The notes: generated by a model not told the origin, from the sequence alone. Shown: positions 35,462-44,981, counted from the stretch's first letter. The stretch: 64,000 nt of DNA from Euzebya pacifica (GCF_003344865.1 NZ_CP031165.1:5647910-5711909); one strand, 5' to 3'. Numbers and translations: made by a program.

Positions 35462-36340
35462 TCAGGTGGACATGCCGATGGTGTCGAGGTCGGCCAGGTC
35501 CGCCTCGGTCAGGGTGACGTCGGCGGCCGTGACGTTCTCCCGCAGGTGCGCGGCGGAGGAGGTTCCCGGGATCAGCAGGATGTTGGGGGAGCGCTGCAGC
35601 AGCCAGGCGAGCGCGGCCCCGATGCGTGTGGTGCCTCGGCGGGCAGTGACGGTGTCCAGGGTGGCCGACTGCAGCGGGCTGAACCCGCCGAGCGGGAAGA
35701 AGGGGACGTAGGCGATCCCGTCCGCGGCGAGCGTGTCGATCAGGGCGTCGTCGTGGCGGTGGGCCAGGTTGTAGGCGTTCTGGACGCACACCACCGTGGC
35801 GATCGTGCGTGCCCGGGCGACCTGGTCGGGGGTGACGTTGCTCAGCCCGAGGTGACCGATCAGGCCCTCCTGCTGCATGGCGGCCAGGGCCTCCATGGGC
35901 GCGGCGAGGGATTCCTCCCGCGGGCCCTCGGCGTCGCCCATCCGCAGGTTCACCACGTCCAGCCGGTCCAGCCCGAGCGACTCGAGGTTCTCCTCCACCT
36001 GCTGGCGCAGCTGGTCTGGCTCGCGGGCCACCGGCCACCCGCCGTCGTCGTCGCGCTGCGCCCCGACCTTGGTGGCGATGACCAGGTCCTCGGGGTAGGG
36101 CGCGAGGGCCTCGTGGATCAGCTGGTTGGTGATCCGGGGGCCGTAGGCGTCGCTGGTGTCGATGTGGGTGATCCCCAGCTCGAGGGCGGTACGGAGCACC
36201 GTGACGGCGCCGTCGCGGTCGGCCGGTGGTCCCATGACCCAGGGACCGGCCAGCTGCATGGAGCCGAAGCCGAACCGGCTGACGGGCCGGTCACCGATGG
36301 TGGCGGTACCGCCGGGAAGGGTGTCGGTGCTGGTGGTCAT
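35462..36340 (-). CDS. aldo/keto reductase
   Basis: The 292-residue barrel enzyme has FGFGSMQLAG, the catalytic DTSDAYG (Tyr), ATKVGAQ (Lys), HLGLSNV and the cofactor segment LIPGTSSAAHLREN, all in order. It should reduce a small carbonyl with NADPH in the cytosol. The ATG at 36340 has AGGAG upstream in a segment duplicated at 41.05 kb. It is divergent from the relic of an HxlR regulator, which suggests it was once controlled by HxlR, a common pairing for electrophile-response reductases. Confidence 0.88.
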   Translation of the reverse strand: MTTSTDTLPGGTATIGDRPVSRFGFGSMQLAGPWVMGPPADRDGAVTVLRTALELGITHIDTSDAYGPRITNQLIHEALAPYPEDLVIATKVGAQRDDDGGWPVAREPDQLRQQVEENLESLGLDRLDVVNLRMGDAEGPREESLAAPMEALAAMQQEGLIGHLGLSNVTPDQVARARTIATVVCVQNAYNLAHRHDDALIDTLAADGIAYVPFFPLGGFSPLQSATLDTVTARRGTTRIGAALAWLLQRSPNILLIPGTSSAAHLRENVTAADVTLTEADLADLDTIGMST

Positions 36341-36343
36341 CGT

Positions 36344-36553
36344 GGGCTCCTCGGAGCGGTCGGGGGCTTGCTGTTAGGTGTGCATGTGGTCACCATGGGG
36401 GAGCAGCTACCTGTTGGGAAGTACACACCTCGAGGTGCGTCACATTCCTGCAGGGAACCCATCCACGACGAGGAGCACCCCATGGCGACGAGGACGGTCG
36501 CCCAGCAACGGGCGGAGGCGAAGCAGGCCTACGACACCACCGCCCGCGGCTAG
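36344..36553. repeat. duplicated segment, copy 1 (pairs with 41054-41260)
   Basis: About 205 bp is repeated with small differences at 41054-41260, beginning GGGCTCCTCGGAGCGG in both. It spans the promoter and the first codons of an HxlR regulator. A perfect palindrome CACCTCGAGGTG occurs here and is imperfect (CATCTCGAGGTG) in copy 2; it may be the regulator's operator. Confidence 0.85.
36482..36553 (+). pseudogene. HxlR regulator relic with 339-bp internal deletion
   Basis: A 23-codon frame reads [18 protein letters not shown] then TTARG and stops. Its first 18 and last codons match the start and end of the intact HxlR gene at 41190-41600. The intact copy has imperfect 13-bp repeats (GCAGTCCTACGAC at 41231 and GCAGGCCCACGAC at 41570) at the breakpoints. 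Recombination between them removes exactly 339 bp, 113 codons, in frame. The helix-turn-helix is gone, so this is non-functional as a regulator. Confidence 0.85.
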
Positions 36554-36659
36554 GGGGAACCCGACCCAGCGCGCGGGGACACCCGGGCCGCAGGTGCACC
36601 AGCGTCTAGCCGATCCCCGGGCCGCCGGGTCGCCGCGTCGCCGAGCGAGGTTGACCGGC

Positions 36660-38210
36660 TCACTCTCTCCCGTCTGGCGAAGGCCGGGCGACACGAGGGC
36701 CGCCCAGCGCCGCACGGATGTCGGCCTTCACGACCTTGCCCACGGTGGAGCGCGGCAGGGTGGTCCAGACCTCGACCTGCTTGGGCGCCTTGACCGCCCC
36801 GATCTGGGCCCGGACGTGCGCGACGACCTCCTCCTCCGACACCTCGGCGCCGTCGTGGAGCTCCAGGACGGCGGCGACGCGTTCACCCCACCGGTCGTCG
36901 GGCACGCCCACGACGGCACACTCGCGGACGGCGGAGAGCTGCATTATCGCGTGCTCGACCTGGGAGGCGAACACGTTGTAGCCCCCGGTGATGATCATGT
37001 CCTTTGCCCGGTCGACGATGGACAGCCAGCCGTCGTCGGACAGCACGCCGATGTCCCCGGTGCGATGCCAGCCGTCGGCAGTGGTGGCCTCGGCGGTCGC
37101 TTCGGGGTCCTGGTGGTAGCCGGGCATGACCAGCGGGCCCCGCACGACGATCTCCCCGGGCGTCCCACGCGGGACCACCACACCCTCGTTGTCCACGATG
37201 CGCACCATGACCAGAGGAGCCGGGCGGCCTGCCGCGCCGAACCGCTCGATCGCCGGTGTCCCGTCGGGGCGGAGGTGCTCCTCGGGCGACATGGTCGCGA
37301 TCATCATGGGCGCCTCGGTCTGGCCGTACAGCTGGGCCATCACCGGGCCGAGGACCTCGATGGCCTGGGCGAGGCGGGTCGGCGACATCGGCGCAGCCCC
37401 GTACCACAGGCAGCGCAGGCTCGAGAGCATGCCGGGGTCCAGCCGTTCGTGGTCCAGCAGCATGTACACCAGCGTCGGCGGCAGGAACGTGTGGGTGACC
37501 CCGTGCGCCGCCACGAGGCGCTGGAGCTCGTCCAGGTCGGGCCTGGCCATCACCACGGTCTCCCCGCCGGTCGCCATCACCGGCAGCGTGAGGACCCCCG
37601 CGGCGTGGGTCAGCGGCGCCACCGCGAGGTAGGTCGGCCGGGGCTCGACGGGGTAACGCATGAGGACGATCGAGGTCATGACCTGCAGGTTGGTCCCCGT
37701 CAGCGGCACGCCCTTCGGCAGCCCCGTGGTCCCGCCGGTGCCGGCCAGCATCACGACGTCATCCACCGGCGGGCGTACCCAGGTCCCGGCGTCGTCGGGG
37801 CCGAGCCAGTCCTCGAACCCGTCGTCGTCGAGGCACACGGTGCGCAGGTCGGGAAGCGCCCGGGCGATGCCGTCCACCAGCGGCGCCTGGGAGGAGTGGA
37901 ACAGCAGCAGGTCGACGCCGAACAGCGCGAGGAGCTGGGCGTTCTCCTCCGCCTCGTTGCGAGGGTTCACCGGGCACCAGACCGCGCCGGCCCGCGAGAT
38001 CGCGAACACCAGGGAGAAGGCGCGCGCGTCGTTGGCCGAAAGGATCGCGACCTTGTCTCCGGAGTCGATCCCATGGGCGGCGAGCGCCCTGCCTGCCCGG
38101 TGGGAGATGGCCTGGACGTCGGCGTAGGACAGCGACGTGCCGTCCATGGTCAAGCAGGGGGCGTCCGGGTCGAGGGACGCCCCCTTGTCGAGGTGGTCGA
38201 CGAGGCGCAT
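36660..38210 (-). CDS. AMP-dependent acyl-CoA ligase
   Basis: Adenylate-forming enzyme of 516 residues with GTGGTTGLPKG (P-loop), PLTHAAGVL, LYGQTEAPM (acyl-AMP pocket), GWHRTGDIG (hinge-region Asp) and the catalytic Lys near RSTVGKVVK in the C-terminal domain. It activates a fatty or aromatic acid to its CoA ester. It is the last gene of a three-gene leftward operon (SDR, saccharopine-dehydrogenase-like protein, ligase) with three bases between stop and start. TetR-type control is likely through the promoter at 40.2 kb. The acid is not specified by sequence. Confidence 0.87.
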   Translation of the reverse strand: MRLVDHLDKGASLDPDAPCLTMDGTSLSYADVQAISHRAGRALAAHGIDSGDKVAILSANDARAFSLVFAISRAGAVWCPVNPRNEAEENAQLLALFGVDLLLFHSSQAPLVDGIARALPDLRTVCLDDDGFEDWLGPDDAGTWVRPPVDDVVMLAGTGGTTGLPKGVPLTGTNLQVMTSIVLMRYPVEPRPTYLAVAPLTHAAGVLTLPVMATGGETVVMARPDLDELQRLVAAHGVTHTFLPPTLVYMLLDHERLDPGMLSSLRCLWYGAAPMSPTRLAQAIEVLGPVMAQLYGQTEAPMMIATMSPEEHLRPDGTPAIERFGAAGRPAPLVMVRIVDNEGVVVPRGTPGEIVVRGPLVMPGYHQDPEATAEATTADGWHRTGDIGVLSDDGWLSIVDRAKDMIITGGYNVFASQVEHAIMQLSAVRECAVVGVPDDRWGERVAAVLELHDGAEVSEEEVVAHVRAQIGAVKAPKQVEVWTTLPRSTVGKVVKADIRAALGGPRVARPSPDGRE

Positions 38211-38213
38211 CGC

Positions 38214-39347
38214 TCAGCGGTGGACGGTCAGCTCGGGCTCGGCCACCAAGCCGAAGGTGCGCAACGCGCCGAGGAGCTCGCGATGCCCGAACGCCTGGCA
38301 GGCCGACGCGAAGCCGGTCCGCCGCGGTGGGGCCTGCAGCAGGTGGTTGGCCGCGACGGCCTGCAGCAGGCCCGTCTGCTTGTAGTTGGCGTTGCCGAAG
38401 ATGGCGCAGTGGACACGGCCGAGGGGGCCCGACGCGTGGACGGAGTCCACTGACTTGTTGATGCGCGGATTCTCACGCGCCGGCATCGCGTCACGGATGC
38501 TGGAGGCCACCTGGGTCAAGGCGGCATACCGGGCGTCGTCGTCCAGGCCCGCGGTCTGCTCGATCGCCTGGGCGACGATGGCGGGCACGCCCTGCATCAG
38601 GGCCCGGTCGAAGACGCCGCCGAGCACCGAGACGTTCGCCACGCGGGGGTCGCGACGGAACCACACGGGGTGAGAGGTGCCGCCCCACGGGAGCGCGAGC
38701 TGCGGCTGGTGGTAGCCGGGGATCACGACGTCCTGGACGCCGGCCTGCGGGTCCCATTCGACGTAGGCGTTCTGGCGGAGGTGGAACGCCTTGGACATGG
38801 CGGCGTTCACGAGGATGGTCGCGGTGGAGGCCACGGTCGGGCTGCCGCCCCAGAACACCGCGATGTCGAGGGTGTCCATGCCGGGGGTCTCGAGGGCCAG
38901 CTGGGCGGCGATCTCGCCGGTGGTGTACATCTGCGCGATGCCGGGGGCAAGCAGGAGCCCCTTCTCGGCGAAGGCGGCGCTCCACTCCTCGTCGCAGCGG
39001 ATCAGCCAGTCCTGCTCACCGGTGGTGTCGAGGTAGTGGGTCCCGGTGGCGAGGCAGGCCTGCACCATGTCGGGCCCGAGCCGTGAGAAGGGTCCGACGG
39101 TGTTGCACACGACGTCGATGCCGTCGAGGAGCGAGGCGAGCTCGTCGGGGGAGTGGGCAACCTCGACGATTTCGTACTCGGCGGTCTCGATGCCTGGGAC
39201 GTTGCCCTCCATCGAGGTCTGGAGGGTCTCCTTGGACCTGCCGGCGGCGACGAAGGGGATGCCGTACTCGCGGAGGTATTCACAGATCAGCCGTCCGGTG
39301 TAGCCGGAGGCGCCGTACACCAGGACCCGGGGTGTGGTGGAGCCCAT
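38214..39347 (-). CDS. saccharopine dehydrogenase-like (trans-acting enoyl reductase-type) oxidoreductase
   Basis: The N-terminus MGSTTPRVLVYGASGYTGRL is a Rossmann fold (GASGYTG), followed by VVCNTVGPFSRLG and HYLDTTGEQDW, typical of saccharopine-dehydrogenase-like proteins such as the mycobacterial trans-acting enoyl reductase. The rest matches the roughly 380-residue family. In lipid clusters such proteins reduce or epimerise acyl intermediates with NAD(P)H; exact chemistry is unknown. Spacing to its neighbours is 2 bp (SDR) and 3 bp (ligase), so all three are translated together. A GTG six bases upstream is also possible as start. Confidence 0.8.
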   Translation of the reverse strand: MGSTTPRVLVYGASGYTGRLICEYLREYGIPFVAAGRSKETLQTSMEGNVPGIETAEYEIVEVAHSPDELASLLDGIDVVCNTVGPFSRLGPDMVQACLATGTHYLDTTGEQDWLIRCDEEWSAAFAEKGLLLAPGIAQMYTTGEIAAQLALETPGMDTLDIAVFWGGSPTVASTATILVNAAMSKAFHLRQNAYVEWDPQAGVQDVVIPGYHQPQLALPWGGTSHPVWFRRDPRVANVSVLGGVFDRALMQGVPAIVAQAIEQTAGLDDDARYAALTQVASSIRDAMPARENPRINKSVDSVHASGPLGRVHCAIFGNANYKQTGLLQAVAANHLLQAPPRRTGFASACQAFGHRELLGALRTFGLVAEPELTVHR

Positions 39348-39349
39348 CG

Positions 39350-40153
39350 TCACATCCCCATCCCGCCGTCGACGGGGATGCCGGCGCCGGTGACGAACCG
39401 GGAGGCGTCCGAGGCGAGCCAGACGACCGCGTCGGCCATGTCGCCGACCTCGCCGAGGCGGCCGAGCGGGGTCTGGTCCACGACCGCGCCGATGGCGGCG
39501 TCGGGGGACTCGAACAGTCCCATGGCGACCACGTCGCCGGCGAGCTTCTGGCCCATGGCGGTGGGGACCAGGCCGGGGTAGATGCAGTTGACGCGCACGC
39601 CGAGCCCGAGCTTGCCCGCCTCCATGGCGGCCACGCGGGTCAGCCGGTCGACCGCGGACTTGGTGGCGCTGTAGCCGCTGATGCCGGGGAAGGCGATCGT
39701 CGCGGCTACCGACGCGATGTTGATGATCGAGCCGCCCTTGCCGGCGGGGCCGTTCGGGCCCATGGCGCGAAGGCCGTGCTTGATCCCGAGCGCCGTGCCG
39801 AGGACGTTGACCTCCAGCATCCGGCGCAGGTCCTCGGCGTCGGCCTCGATGGCGAGGGCGGAGAGCTCGATCCCGGCGTTGTTGACCAGCACGTCGAGGC
39901 CGCCGAGCTCGGAGGTGCAAGCGGCGACGGCCTGTTCCCAGCTGGACTCCTGGGTGACGTCGTGGGTGATGAAGGTCGTGGTCGCGCCCTGCTCGGCGAG
40001 GCGGGCGGCCACCTCCTTCCCGGAGGCCTCCTGGATGTCGGCGATGGCGACGGCGGCGCCCGCCGCGGCGAGGGCAGTGGCCATCCCCTCACCCAGCCCT
40101 TGCGCAGCCCCGGTGACCAGGGCCACACGCCCCGTCAGATCGATCGCGGTCAT
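39350..40153 (-). CDS. SDR family oxidoreductase
   Basis: Classical 267-residue SDR: TGAAQGLGEG cofactor loop, NNAG, and the catalytic set NIASVAAT, SGYSATKSAV (Tyr-x3-Lys), with the C-terminal GAGIPVDGGMGM. It would act on a hydroxyl/ketone in the same pathway as the two downstream genes. The ATG at 40153 has GGAG upstream. It is the first gene of the leftward operon and is divergent from the TetR regulator across a palindrome-containing promoter. Confidence 0.88.
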   Translation of the reverse strand: MTAIDLTGRVALVTGAAQGLGEGMATALAAAGAAVAIADIQEASGKEVAARLAEQGATTTFITHDVTQESSWEQAVAACTSELGGLDVLVNNAGIELSALAIEADAEDLRRMLEVNVLGTALGIKHGLRAMGPNGPAGKGGSIINIASVAATIAFPGISGYSATKSAVDRLTRVAAMEAGKLGLGVRVNCIYPGLVPTAMGQKLAGDVVAMGLFESPDAAIGAVVDQTPLGRLGEVGDMADAVVWLASDASRFVTGAGIPVDGGMGM

Positions 40154-40248
40154 GTCAGATCTCCGTTCGTCGGCTCGGGCCATCCGGCGGCTCCCGGGTT
40201 GGCGATCCGCACGCTAACGACGAATTTGGACAAGCGTCAAGGATTTTC

Positions 40249-40262
40249 TGGACAGCTGTCCA
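40249..40262. promoter_or_regulatory. TetR-type palindromic operator
   Basis: A perfect 14-bp palindrome, TGGACAGCTGTCCA, lies between the divergent SDR operon and the TetR gene. A second half-match, TTTGGACAAGCGTCAA, is about 20 bp to the left. This is a probable autoregulatory operator for the TetR protein. Confidence 0.7.
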
Positions 40263-40360
40263 AAGGCCAGCGGTCGGGCTAGGATCGTGGGGACCCACAC
40301 GCCAGCTTGGGAGCCACCCTGACCACGCTCATCTCGCCGACCAGCCGCATCGAGCGAACG

Positions 40361-40957
40361 ATGGCGACCGACAAGGCCGCCCGGCGCCGGCGCGAGCTGG
40401 CCGAGGCGGCCCAGCAGGTGCTGGCGAACCACGGGTACGCGCGGACGAGCCTGCGCGACATCGCCGTGGAGACCCCGTTCTCGCATGGCCTCTTCCACTA
40501 CTACTTCGAGGACAAGGACCAGCTGGTCGCCTACGCCGTCGCGCTGTACAAGGAGCAGTGCGCCCGGCGCTACGACGAGGTGGTGCAGCGGGCGGCGTCC
40601 GTGGAGGACCTGGTGGCCGGCTTCCGTGAGGTGCTCGAGGCCTCGCTGCGCGACGACGCCCCGTACCACCGCCTGTGGTACGACCTGCGCAACCAGAGCC
40701 TGTTCCAGTCCCGCTTCCGTGACGTCAGCCACGACATCGACCGGCTGCTGGAGGACATGGTGTGGCGGATCCTGTCGCGCTACGCCGAGCTCGCCGAGCG
40801 CACTCCGGTCGTGGACGCCCCGACCGCTTACGCCTTGTTCGACGGGGTCTTCCTCAACGCTCTGACCAGCCACACCTACGGGACGGCCGGTGCGGTCGAC
40901 CGCCTCGGCAGCGTCGGCGTCGCCCTGCTGCCCGCCCTCGTCGGGCTCCCGTCGTAG
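40361..40957 (+). CDS. TetR-family transcriptional repressor
   Basis: The N-terminal helix-turn-helix reads [20 protein letters not shown] then [20 protein letters not shown], the standard TetR pattern (recognition helix ending in FHYYF). The remaining 130 residues form the ligand-binding helical core. I set the start at ATG 40361; an upstream TTG at 40307 would add 18 residues and neither has a strong ribosome site. Divergence from the SDR/saccharopine/ligase operon and the palindrome in between argue that it represses that operon and itself, probably relieved by an acyl or aromatic compound. Confidence 0.87.
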   Translation: MATDKAARRRRELAEAAQQVLANHGYARTSLRDIAVETPFSHGLFHYYFEDKDQLVAYAVALYKEQCARRYDEVVQRAASVEDLVAGFREVLEASLRDDAPYHRLWYDLRNQSLFQSRFRDVSHDIDRLLEDMVWRILSRYAELAERTPVVDAPTAYALFDGVFLNALTSHTYGTAGAVDRLGSVGVALLPALVGLPS

Positions 40958-41053
40958 GCGGGTGATGAGCGCCTCCAGCTGCGACGGTGCCGACGCCGAC
41001 GTGCGGCGGTGGCTGCACGGATCGGTGCGCTCGGGCAGGACCTGGCCACCAGG

Positions 41054-41260
41054 GGGCTCCTCGGAGCGGTTGGGGGCTTGCTGTTGGATGTGCATGGGGT
41101 CACCATGGGGTGCAGCTACCCGATGGGAAGTACGCATCTCGAGGTGCGTCACACACCCGCCGGGAACCCATGACGACGAGGAGCACCCGGTGGCGACGAG
41201 GACGGCCGCCCAGCAGCGGGCGGAGGCGAAGCAGTCCTACGACGCCTTTGTCGCTGCCTG
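41054..41260. repeat. duplicated segment, copy 2 (pairs with 36344-36553)
   Basis: Homologous to copy 1 from GGGCTCCTCGGAGCGG through the start of the HxlR gene. In this copy the HxlR gene is whole but no aldo/keto reductase lies to the left; the similarity stops just where the reductase start codon would be. Confidence 0.85.
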
Positions 41261-41600
41261 CCCCAGCCGCCAGCTGCTGGACCGCATCGGCGGGAAATGG
41301 ATGACGTTGCTGCTCTGCGCCCTGGGCGGGACCGACCAGCCGTTGCGCTACTCCGAGCTCGAACGGCAGGTGGCGGGGATCAGCCCCAAGATGCTCACCC
41401 AGACGTTGCGTGCCATGGAACGTGACGGCCTCGTCACCCGAACCGTTGTCCCGACCGTCCCGGTGACGGTGTCCTACGAACCGACCGCCCTCGGGCGCTC
41501 GCTGCAGGCGGCCGTCAGGACGTTGAAGGACTGGGCCGAGGCCCACATGGACGAGGTACTCGCCAGCCAGCAGGCCCACGACACCACCGCTGTCGGCTAG
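41190..41600 (+). CDS. HxlR-family transcriptional regulator
   Basis: GTG at 41190 follows GAGGAG. The 136-residue winged-helix protein has [19 protein letters not shown] (the family-defining Cys and GGKW), [20 protein letters not shown] (recognition helix) and [19 protein letters not shown] (wing). HxlR proteins respond to electrophiles such as formaldehyde or quinones, often through a cysteine. The duplicated promoter carries an imperfect CATCTCGAGGTG palindrome. Its targets are probably elsewhere, or the aldo/keto reductase at 35.5 kb that sits beside the other promoter copy. Confidence 0.9.
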   Translation: MATRTAAQQRAEAKQSYDAFVAACPSRQLLDRIGGKWMTLLLCALGGTDQPLRYSELERQVAGISPKMLTQTLRAMERDGLVTRTVVPTVPVTVSYEPTALGRSLQAAVRTLKDWAEAHMDEVLASQQAHDTTAVG

Positions 41601-41686
41601 AGCTGGATCGGCCGACCAGGCGCGTCCCCTGCCCGTGGCGCTACCCCGTCAGGTCGTCACCCGTCCGCAGGTCGTCGGTGACGAGG

Positions 41687-43915
41687 TCAGCCAGCGGCGG
41701 ACGGCAACTCCCGGCCGGTGACGACGTCGGCCGGTGAATGGTCGGTCCCCTCGAGTCGGCCGAGGAGCCGTTCACCCTCGATGTCGACGTGGGGCAGGAT
41801 CCGGTCCAGCCAGGCGGGGAGGTACCAGTTCGCCCGGTCGAACAGCACCATGGTCGAGGGGACGAGGACGAGCCGGACCAACGTCGCGTCGATCAGGACC
41901 GCCGACGCGAGCGCGAGGCCGATCATGCGAACGGGCTGGGAGTCAGCGAACACGAAGCTGCCGAAGACGCTGATCATGACCGCCGCCGCCGCGGTGATGA
42001 CGCGGGCGGTGACCCCGACGCCGCGGATGACGCTCTCGTGGGCGTCGCCGGTTCGCATGTAGTCCTCCCGGATGCGGGAGAGGATGAAGACCTCGTAGTC
42101 CATGCTGAGGCCGAACAGGATCGCGAAGGCGAGGATGGGCAGGAAGCTGAGGATCGGCGTGGCGGCCTCGATCCCGAGGAGCTCCGCGCCCCACCCCCAC
42201 TGGAACACCGCCACGACGACGCCGAGCGCCGCCGAGATGGACAGCAGGATGCCGACGGCGGCCTTGAGGGGCACCAGGACGGACCGGAACGCGATCACGA
42301 GGACCACGAACGTGAGGCCGATGACGAACGCCACGAGGAGGGGCAGTCGGCTGCCCAGCCGGTCGTCCATGTCGATGGCCACCGACGTCGGACCGGCCAC
42401 GTAGGTGGTGGTGCCGGCGGCGGCGTCGATGTCGTCGAGGACGTCGTGGCGGAGCACGTCGAGCAGGTCGACGGTGTCGCGGTCGGCTGGGCCGCCTTCG
42501 GGGATGACGGAGATGATGCTCGCGTCCCCCTCGAGGTTGCTGACCGGGGGCGCGACACCGACGATGCCGTCAAGTCCGTGCACGGCTGCCGTGATGTCCG
42601 CGAGGGTCGCCGCCGACAGTCCGCGGTCGGTCCCCTCGTGGTCGATGACAACAAGGAGGGGCGCGTTGAACCCGTCACCGAACCGCTCGGCGATCAGGTC
42701 GTAGGACTGGCGCACGTCAGTGTCCTCGGGTGCGGTGGACGCGGTGGGCATCGCGGTCTCCATGCTGAACAGCGGCGCCGACAACATCCCGACGACGACG
42801 AGTGCGGCGAGGAGTCCCACGACGGGGTGGCGGGCGACGGCGCGGACCCACCGGGTCCCCAGGCTGGAACGGCCAGCGGCCGCGCGACGGTTTCGGAGCC
42901 CCGGCAGCGTGACCCTGACGATGCGGTCACCGGCGAAACCCAACAGGGCCGGCAGCAGGGTGACCGAGGTGATGACCGCCACAATGACGGCGACGATGAC
43001 GGACAGGCCCATCAGGCCGATGAAGGGAATCCCGACGACGAGCAGCCCCGCCATGGCGATGACGACGGTGGCGCCGGCGAACACCACGGCACCGCCGGCC
43101 GTGCCGAGCGCCCGGCCGATCGACTCGTGGACCTCCATCCCGGTGAGGACCTGCTCACGGTGACGGCTGACGATGAACAACGCGTAGTCGATGCCGACCG
43201 CGAGCCCGATCATCAAGCTCAGGGTCATCGAGATCGACGGGACCTCCGTCACGCCGGCGACGACGGTCAACGCGCCGATGGCGACGAACACGCCGACCAA
43301 GGCGCTGGCCAACGTCAGCCCCATCGCGCGGAGCTGTCCGAAGGTGATGGTCAGCACCACCACGGCCACGAGCAGTCCGATGACCTCGCTCAGCCCAGCT
43401 GGCTCCTGTTCGCTCAGCGCGAACGCGACCTCACCGCCGAGTGCCGCGGTGGCACCCGGCAAGCTGACGCCGCCGACGGTTGCCTGGACCTCCTCGAAGG
43501 TCGCCTCGGGCACCAGCCTGGCGACGTCGTCGAAGGCGACGTTGAATCGGATTGCGTCGCCCGCGGCGCTGACCGAACCGGGGCCGAAGGGGTCGGCGAC
43601 CCCGACGACACCTTCCACGCTGCCGATCTGTTCGGCGAGCGCCTCCACCTCGGGCTGCAACGAGGTCACGGATTCGCCCTCTTCCGCCGCCACGACGACG
43701 GTGGCGGTCGAGGCCGGGAACTCCGGGAACCGCTCGTCGACGAAGTCCACGGCGGCCTGTGACTCGGTACCGGGGATGGTGACCACGTCGACGAACTCAC
43801 CGCCGACGGTCTGGACGGTGCCGACGAGACCGACGAGGCCGATGAGCCAGAGCAGCAGCGTCGCACCTCGACGTCTCGAGGTGAGCAGGCCGATTCGGTA
43901 CAGCAGGGATGACAT
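41687..43915 (-). CDS. MMPL-family RND transporter
   Basis: A 742-residue membrane protein with two repeats, each a hydrophobic block after a soluble porter loop. The proton-relay signatures are GIDYALFIVSRHRE in the first half and SMDYEVFILSRIRE in the second. Twelve transmembrane segments are expected. Actinobacterial MmpL proteins export lipids, glycolipids or siderophores; the substrate here is unknown. It reads leftwards, downstream of the tandem MmyB-like regulators, and may be under their control. Confidence 0.88.
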   Translation of the reverse strand: MSSLLYRIGLLTSRRRGATLLLWLIGLVGLVGTVQTVGGEFVDVVTIPGTESQAAVDFVDERFPEFPASTATVVVAAEEGESVTSLQPEVEALAEQIGSVEGVVGVADPFGPGSVSAAGDAIRFNVAFDDVARLVPEATFEEVQATVGGVSLPGATAALGGEVAFALSEQEPAGLSEVIGLLVAVVVLTITFGQLRAMGLTLASALVGVFVAIGALTVVAGVTEVPSISMTLSLMIGLAVGIDYALFIVSRHREQVLTGMEVHESIGRALGTAGGAVVFAGATVVIAMAGLLVVGIPFIGLMGLSVIVAVIVAVITSVTLLPALLGFAGDRIVRVTLPGLRNRRAAAGRSSLGTRWVRAVARHPVVGLLAALVVVGMLSAPLFSMETAMPTASTAPEDTDVRQSYDLIAERFGDGFNAPLLVVIDHEGTDRGLSAATLADITAAVHGLDGIVGVAPPVSNLEGDASIISVIPEGGPADRDTVDLLDVLRHDVLDDIDAAAGTTTYVAGPTSVAIDMDDRLGSRLPLLVAFVIGLTFVVLVIAFRSVLVPLKAAVGILLSISAALGVVVAVFQWGWGAELLGIEAATPILSFLPILAFAILFGLSMDYEVFILSRIREDYMRTGDAHESVIRGVGVTARVITAAAAVMISVFGSFVFADSQPVRMIGLALASAVLIDATLVRLVLVPSTMVLFDRANWYLPAWLDRILPHVDIEGERLLGRLEGTDHSPADVVTGRELPSAAG

Positions 43916-44078
43916 GATGTTCTCCGTTCGTGTTGCAGGGCATGGGAAGGCGGGCCCGCGTGCAGTGCAGGGGTTTCGGGGAGGGCAGGGTCTTCGACAG
44001 GGCCGGGCCGCCCCGCCTCACTCGAGACGCAGCCCGCGCACCGTGTTCCGGCTGGTCAGGACCGACCGGCCGTCGGCG

Positions 44079-44924
44079 TCAGCGGCTCAGGGCGACGGCA
44101 CCGGTCTTGGCCGCCAGGCGCGTGAGCTTGGCGTGGCTGTCGGTCCCGGGGATGGCGGTGTAGACGAGGAGGGAGTGGGACTGGACGGGGTCGCGCAGGG
44201 TCTGGCACTGCAGCTCGAGGAGACCGACGTCGGGGTGGACGAGGCGCTTGACGTCGGGGGGACCCACGCCGATCTCCTGCTCGGCCCACAGGACGGCGAA
44301 CTCCTCGCTGTGGTCCAGCAGCAGGTCGGCGAGCCCCGCGGCGCGGGAGTCGGGTCCACGCAGCGCGACCAGCTGTCGGAGTCCCGAGACGAAGCGGCGG
44401 GACAGGACGACCTGGTCCTCGGGCAGGTAGCGGCGTCGCGCGTCGGGGTCGGTGAACCAGCGGTAGCCGATGGAACGGGCTGGCCCCTCGTACCCGGTGG
44501 TATCACCGTTGATGGCCACGGCGAGGGGGGTCTGGCGGAGCGTCTCGCCGAGCTCGGTCACGATCTCCGCCGGAGTGTCACCCAGCCGGTCGAGGACCCG
44601 TCCGAGGCCGGGGCTGATGTGGTCGCTGCTGGCAGTGCGGGGTGGGGGCTGGTGGCCCGCGAGCCGCAGGAGGTGGTCGCGTTCGTCCAGCGTGAGGCGC
44701 AGTCCCTGGGCGATGGCCCGCACCATCTGCACCGACGGGCGTGGGCCGCGTTGTCGTTCGAGACGGGTGTAGTAGTCGGTGGACATGTGACAGAGGGCCG
44801 AGACCTCTTCGCGTCGCAGCCCGTCGGTGCGGCGACGGGCGCCACGGGGCAGCCCGACGTCCTCGGGTTGCAGGGCGGCTCGTCGGAGCCGTAGGAACTG
44901 CGCAAGTCCGCTCGTGTCCATCAT
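44079..44924 (-). CDS. MmyB-like helix-turn-helix regulator 1
   Basis: An N-terminal HTH with FLRLRRAALQPEDVGLPRGA then RTDGLRREEVSALCHMSTDY and the ARLxRQRGPRP pattern, followed by an MmyB-like ligand-binding domain (from about 95) with WFTDPDARRRYLPED and HPDVGLLELQCQTLRDP. MmyB domains bind fatty-acid-like ligands. I chose the ATG at 44924 by alignment with the neighbouring paralogue. The two genes are tandem, about 65 bp apart, and share a CGATCCCCCCTT motif at the same distance upstream. Confidence 0.87.
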   Translation of the reverse strand: MMDTSGLAQFLRLRRAALQPEDVGLPRGARRRTDGLRREEVSALCHMSTDYYTRLERQRGPRPSVQMVRAIAQGLRLTLDERDHLLRLAGHQPPPRTASSDHISPGLGRVLDRLGDTPAEIVTELGETLRQTPLAVAINGDTTGYEGPARSIGYRWFTDPDARRRYLPEDQVVLSRRFVSGLRQLVALRGPDSRAAGLADLLLDHSEEFAVLWAEQEIGVGPPDVKRLVHPDVGLLELQCQTLRDPVQSHSLLVYTAIPGTDSHAKLTRLAAKTGAVALSR

Positions 44925-44969
44925 CGCTGCCATGTGTAGAGGAGTCCCGGGAGGTCTTCCACGCCTTGC

Positions 44970-44981
44970 CGATCCCCCCTT
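44970..44981. promoter_or_regulatory. shared motif CGATCCCCCCTT upstream of regulator 1
   Basis: The 12-mer begins 46 bases upstream of the start codon at 44924. An identical 12-mer (45874-45885) lies 45 bases upstream of the paralogous gene. Matching position in two paralogous promoters suggests a common binding site. Confidence 0.55.

Noticed and set aside
36378-38453. Long open frame on the plus strand opposite the acyl-CoA ligase
   Set aside because: High-GC shadow of the minus-strand ligase; no family motif and only Gly/Arg/His-rich translation.
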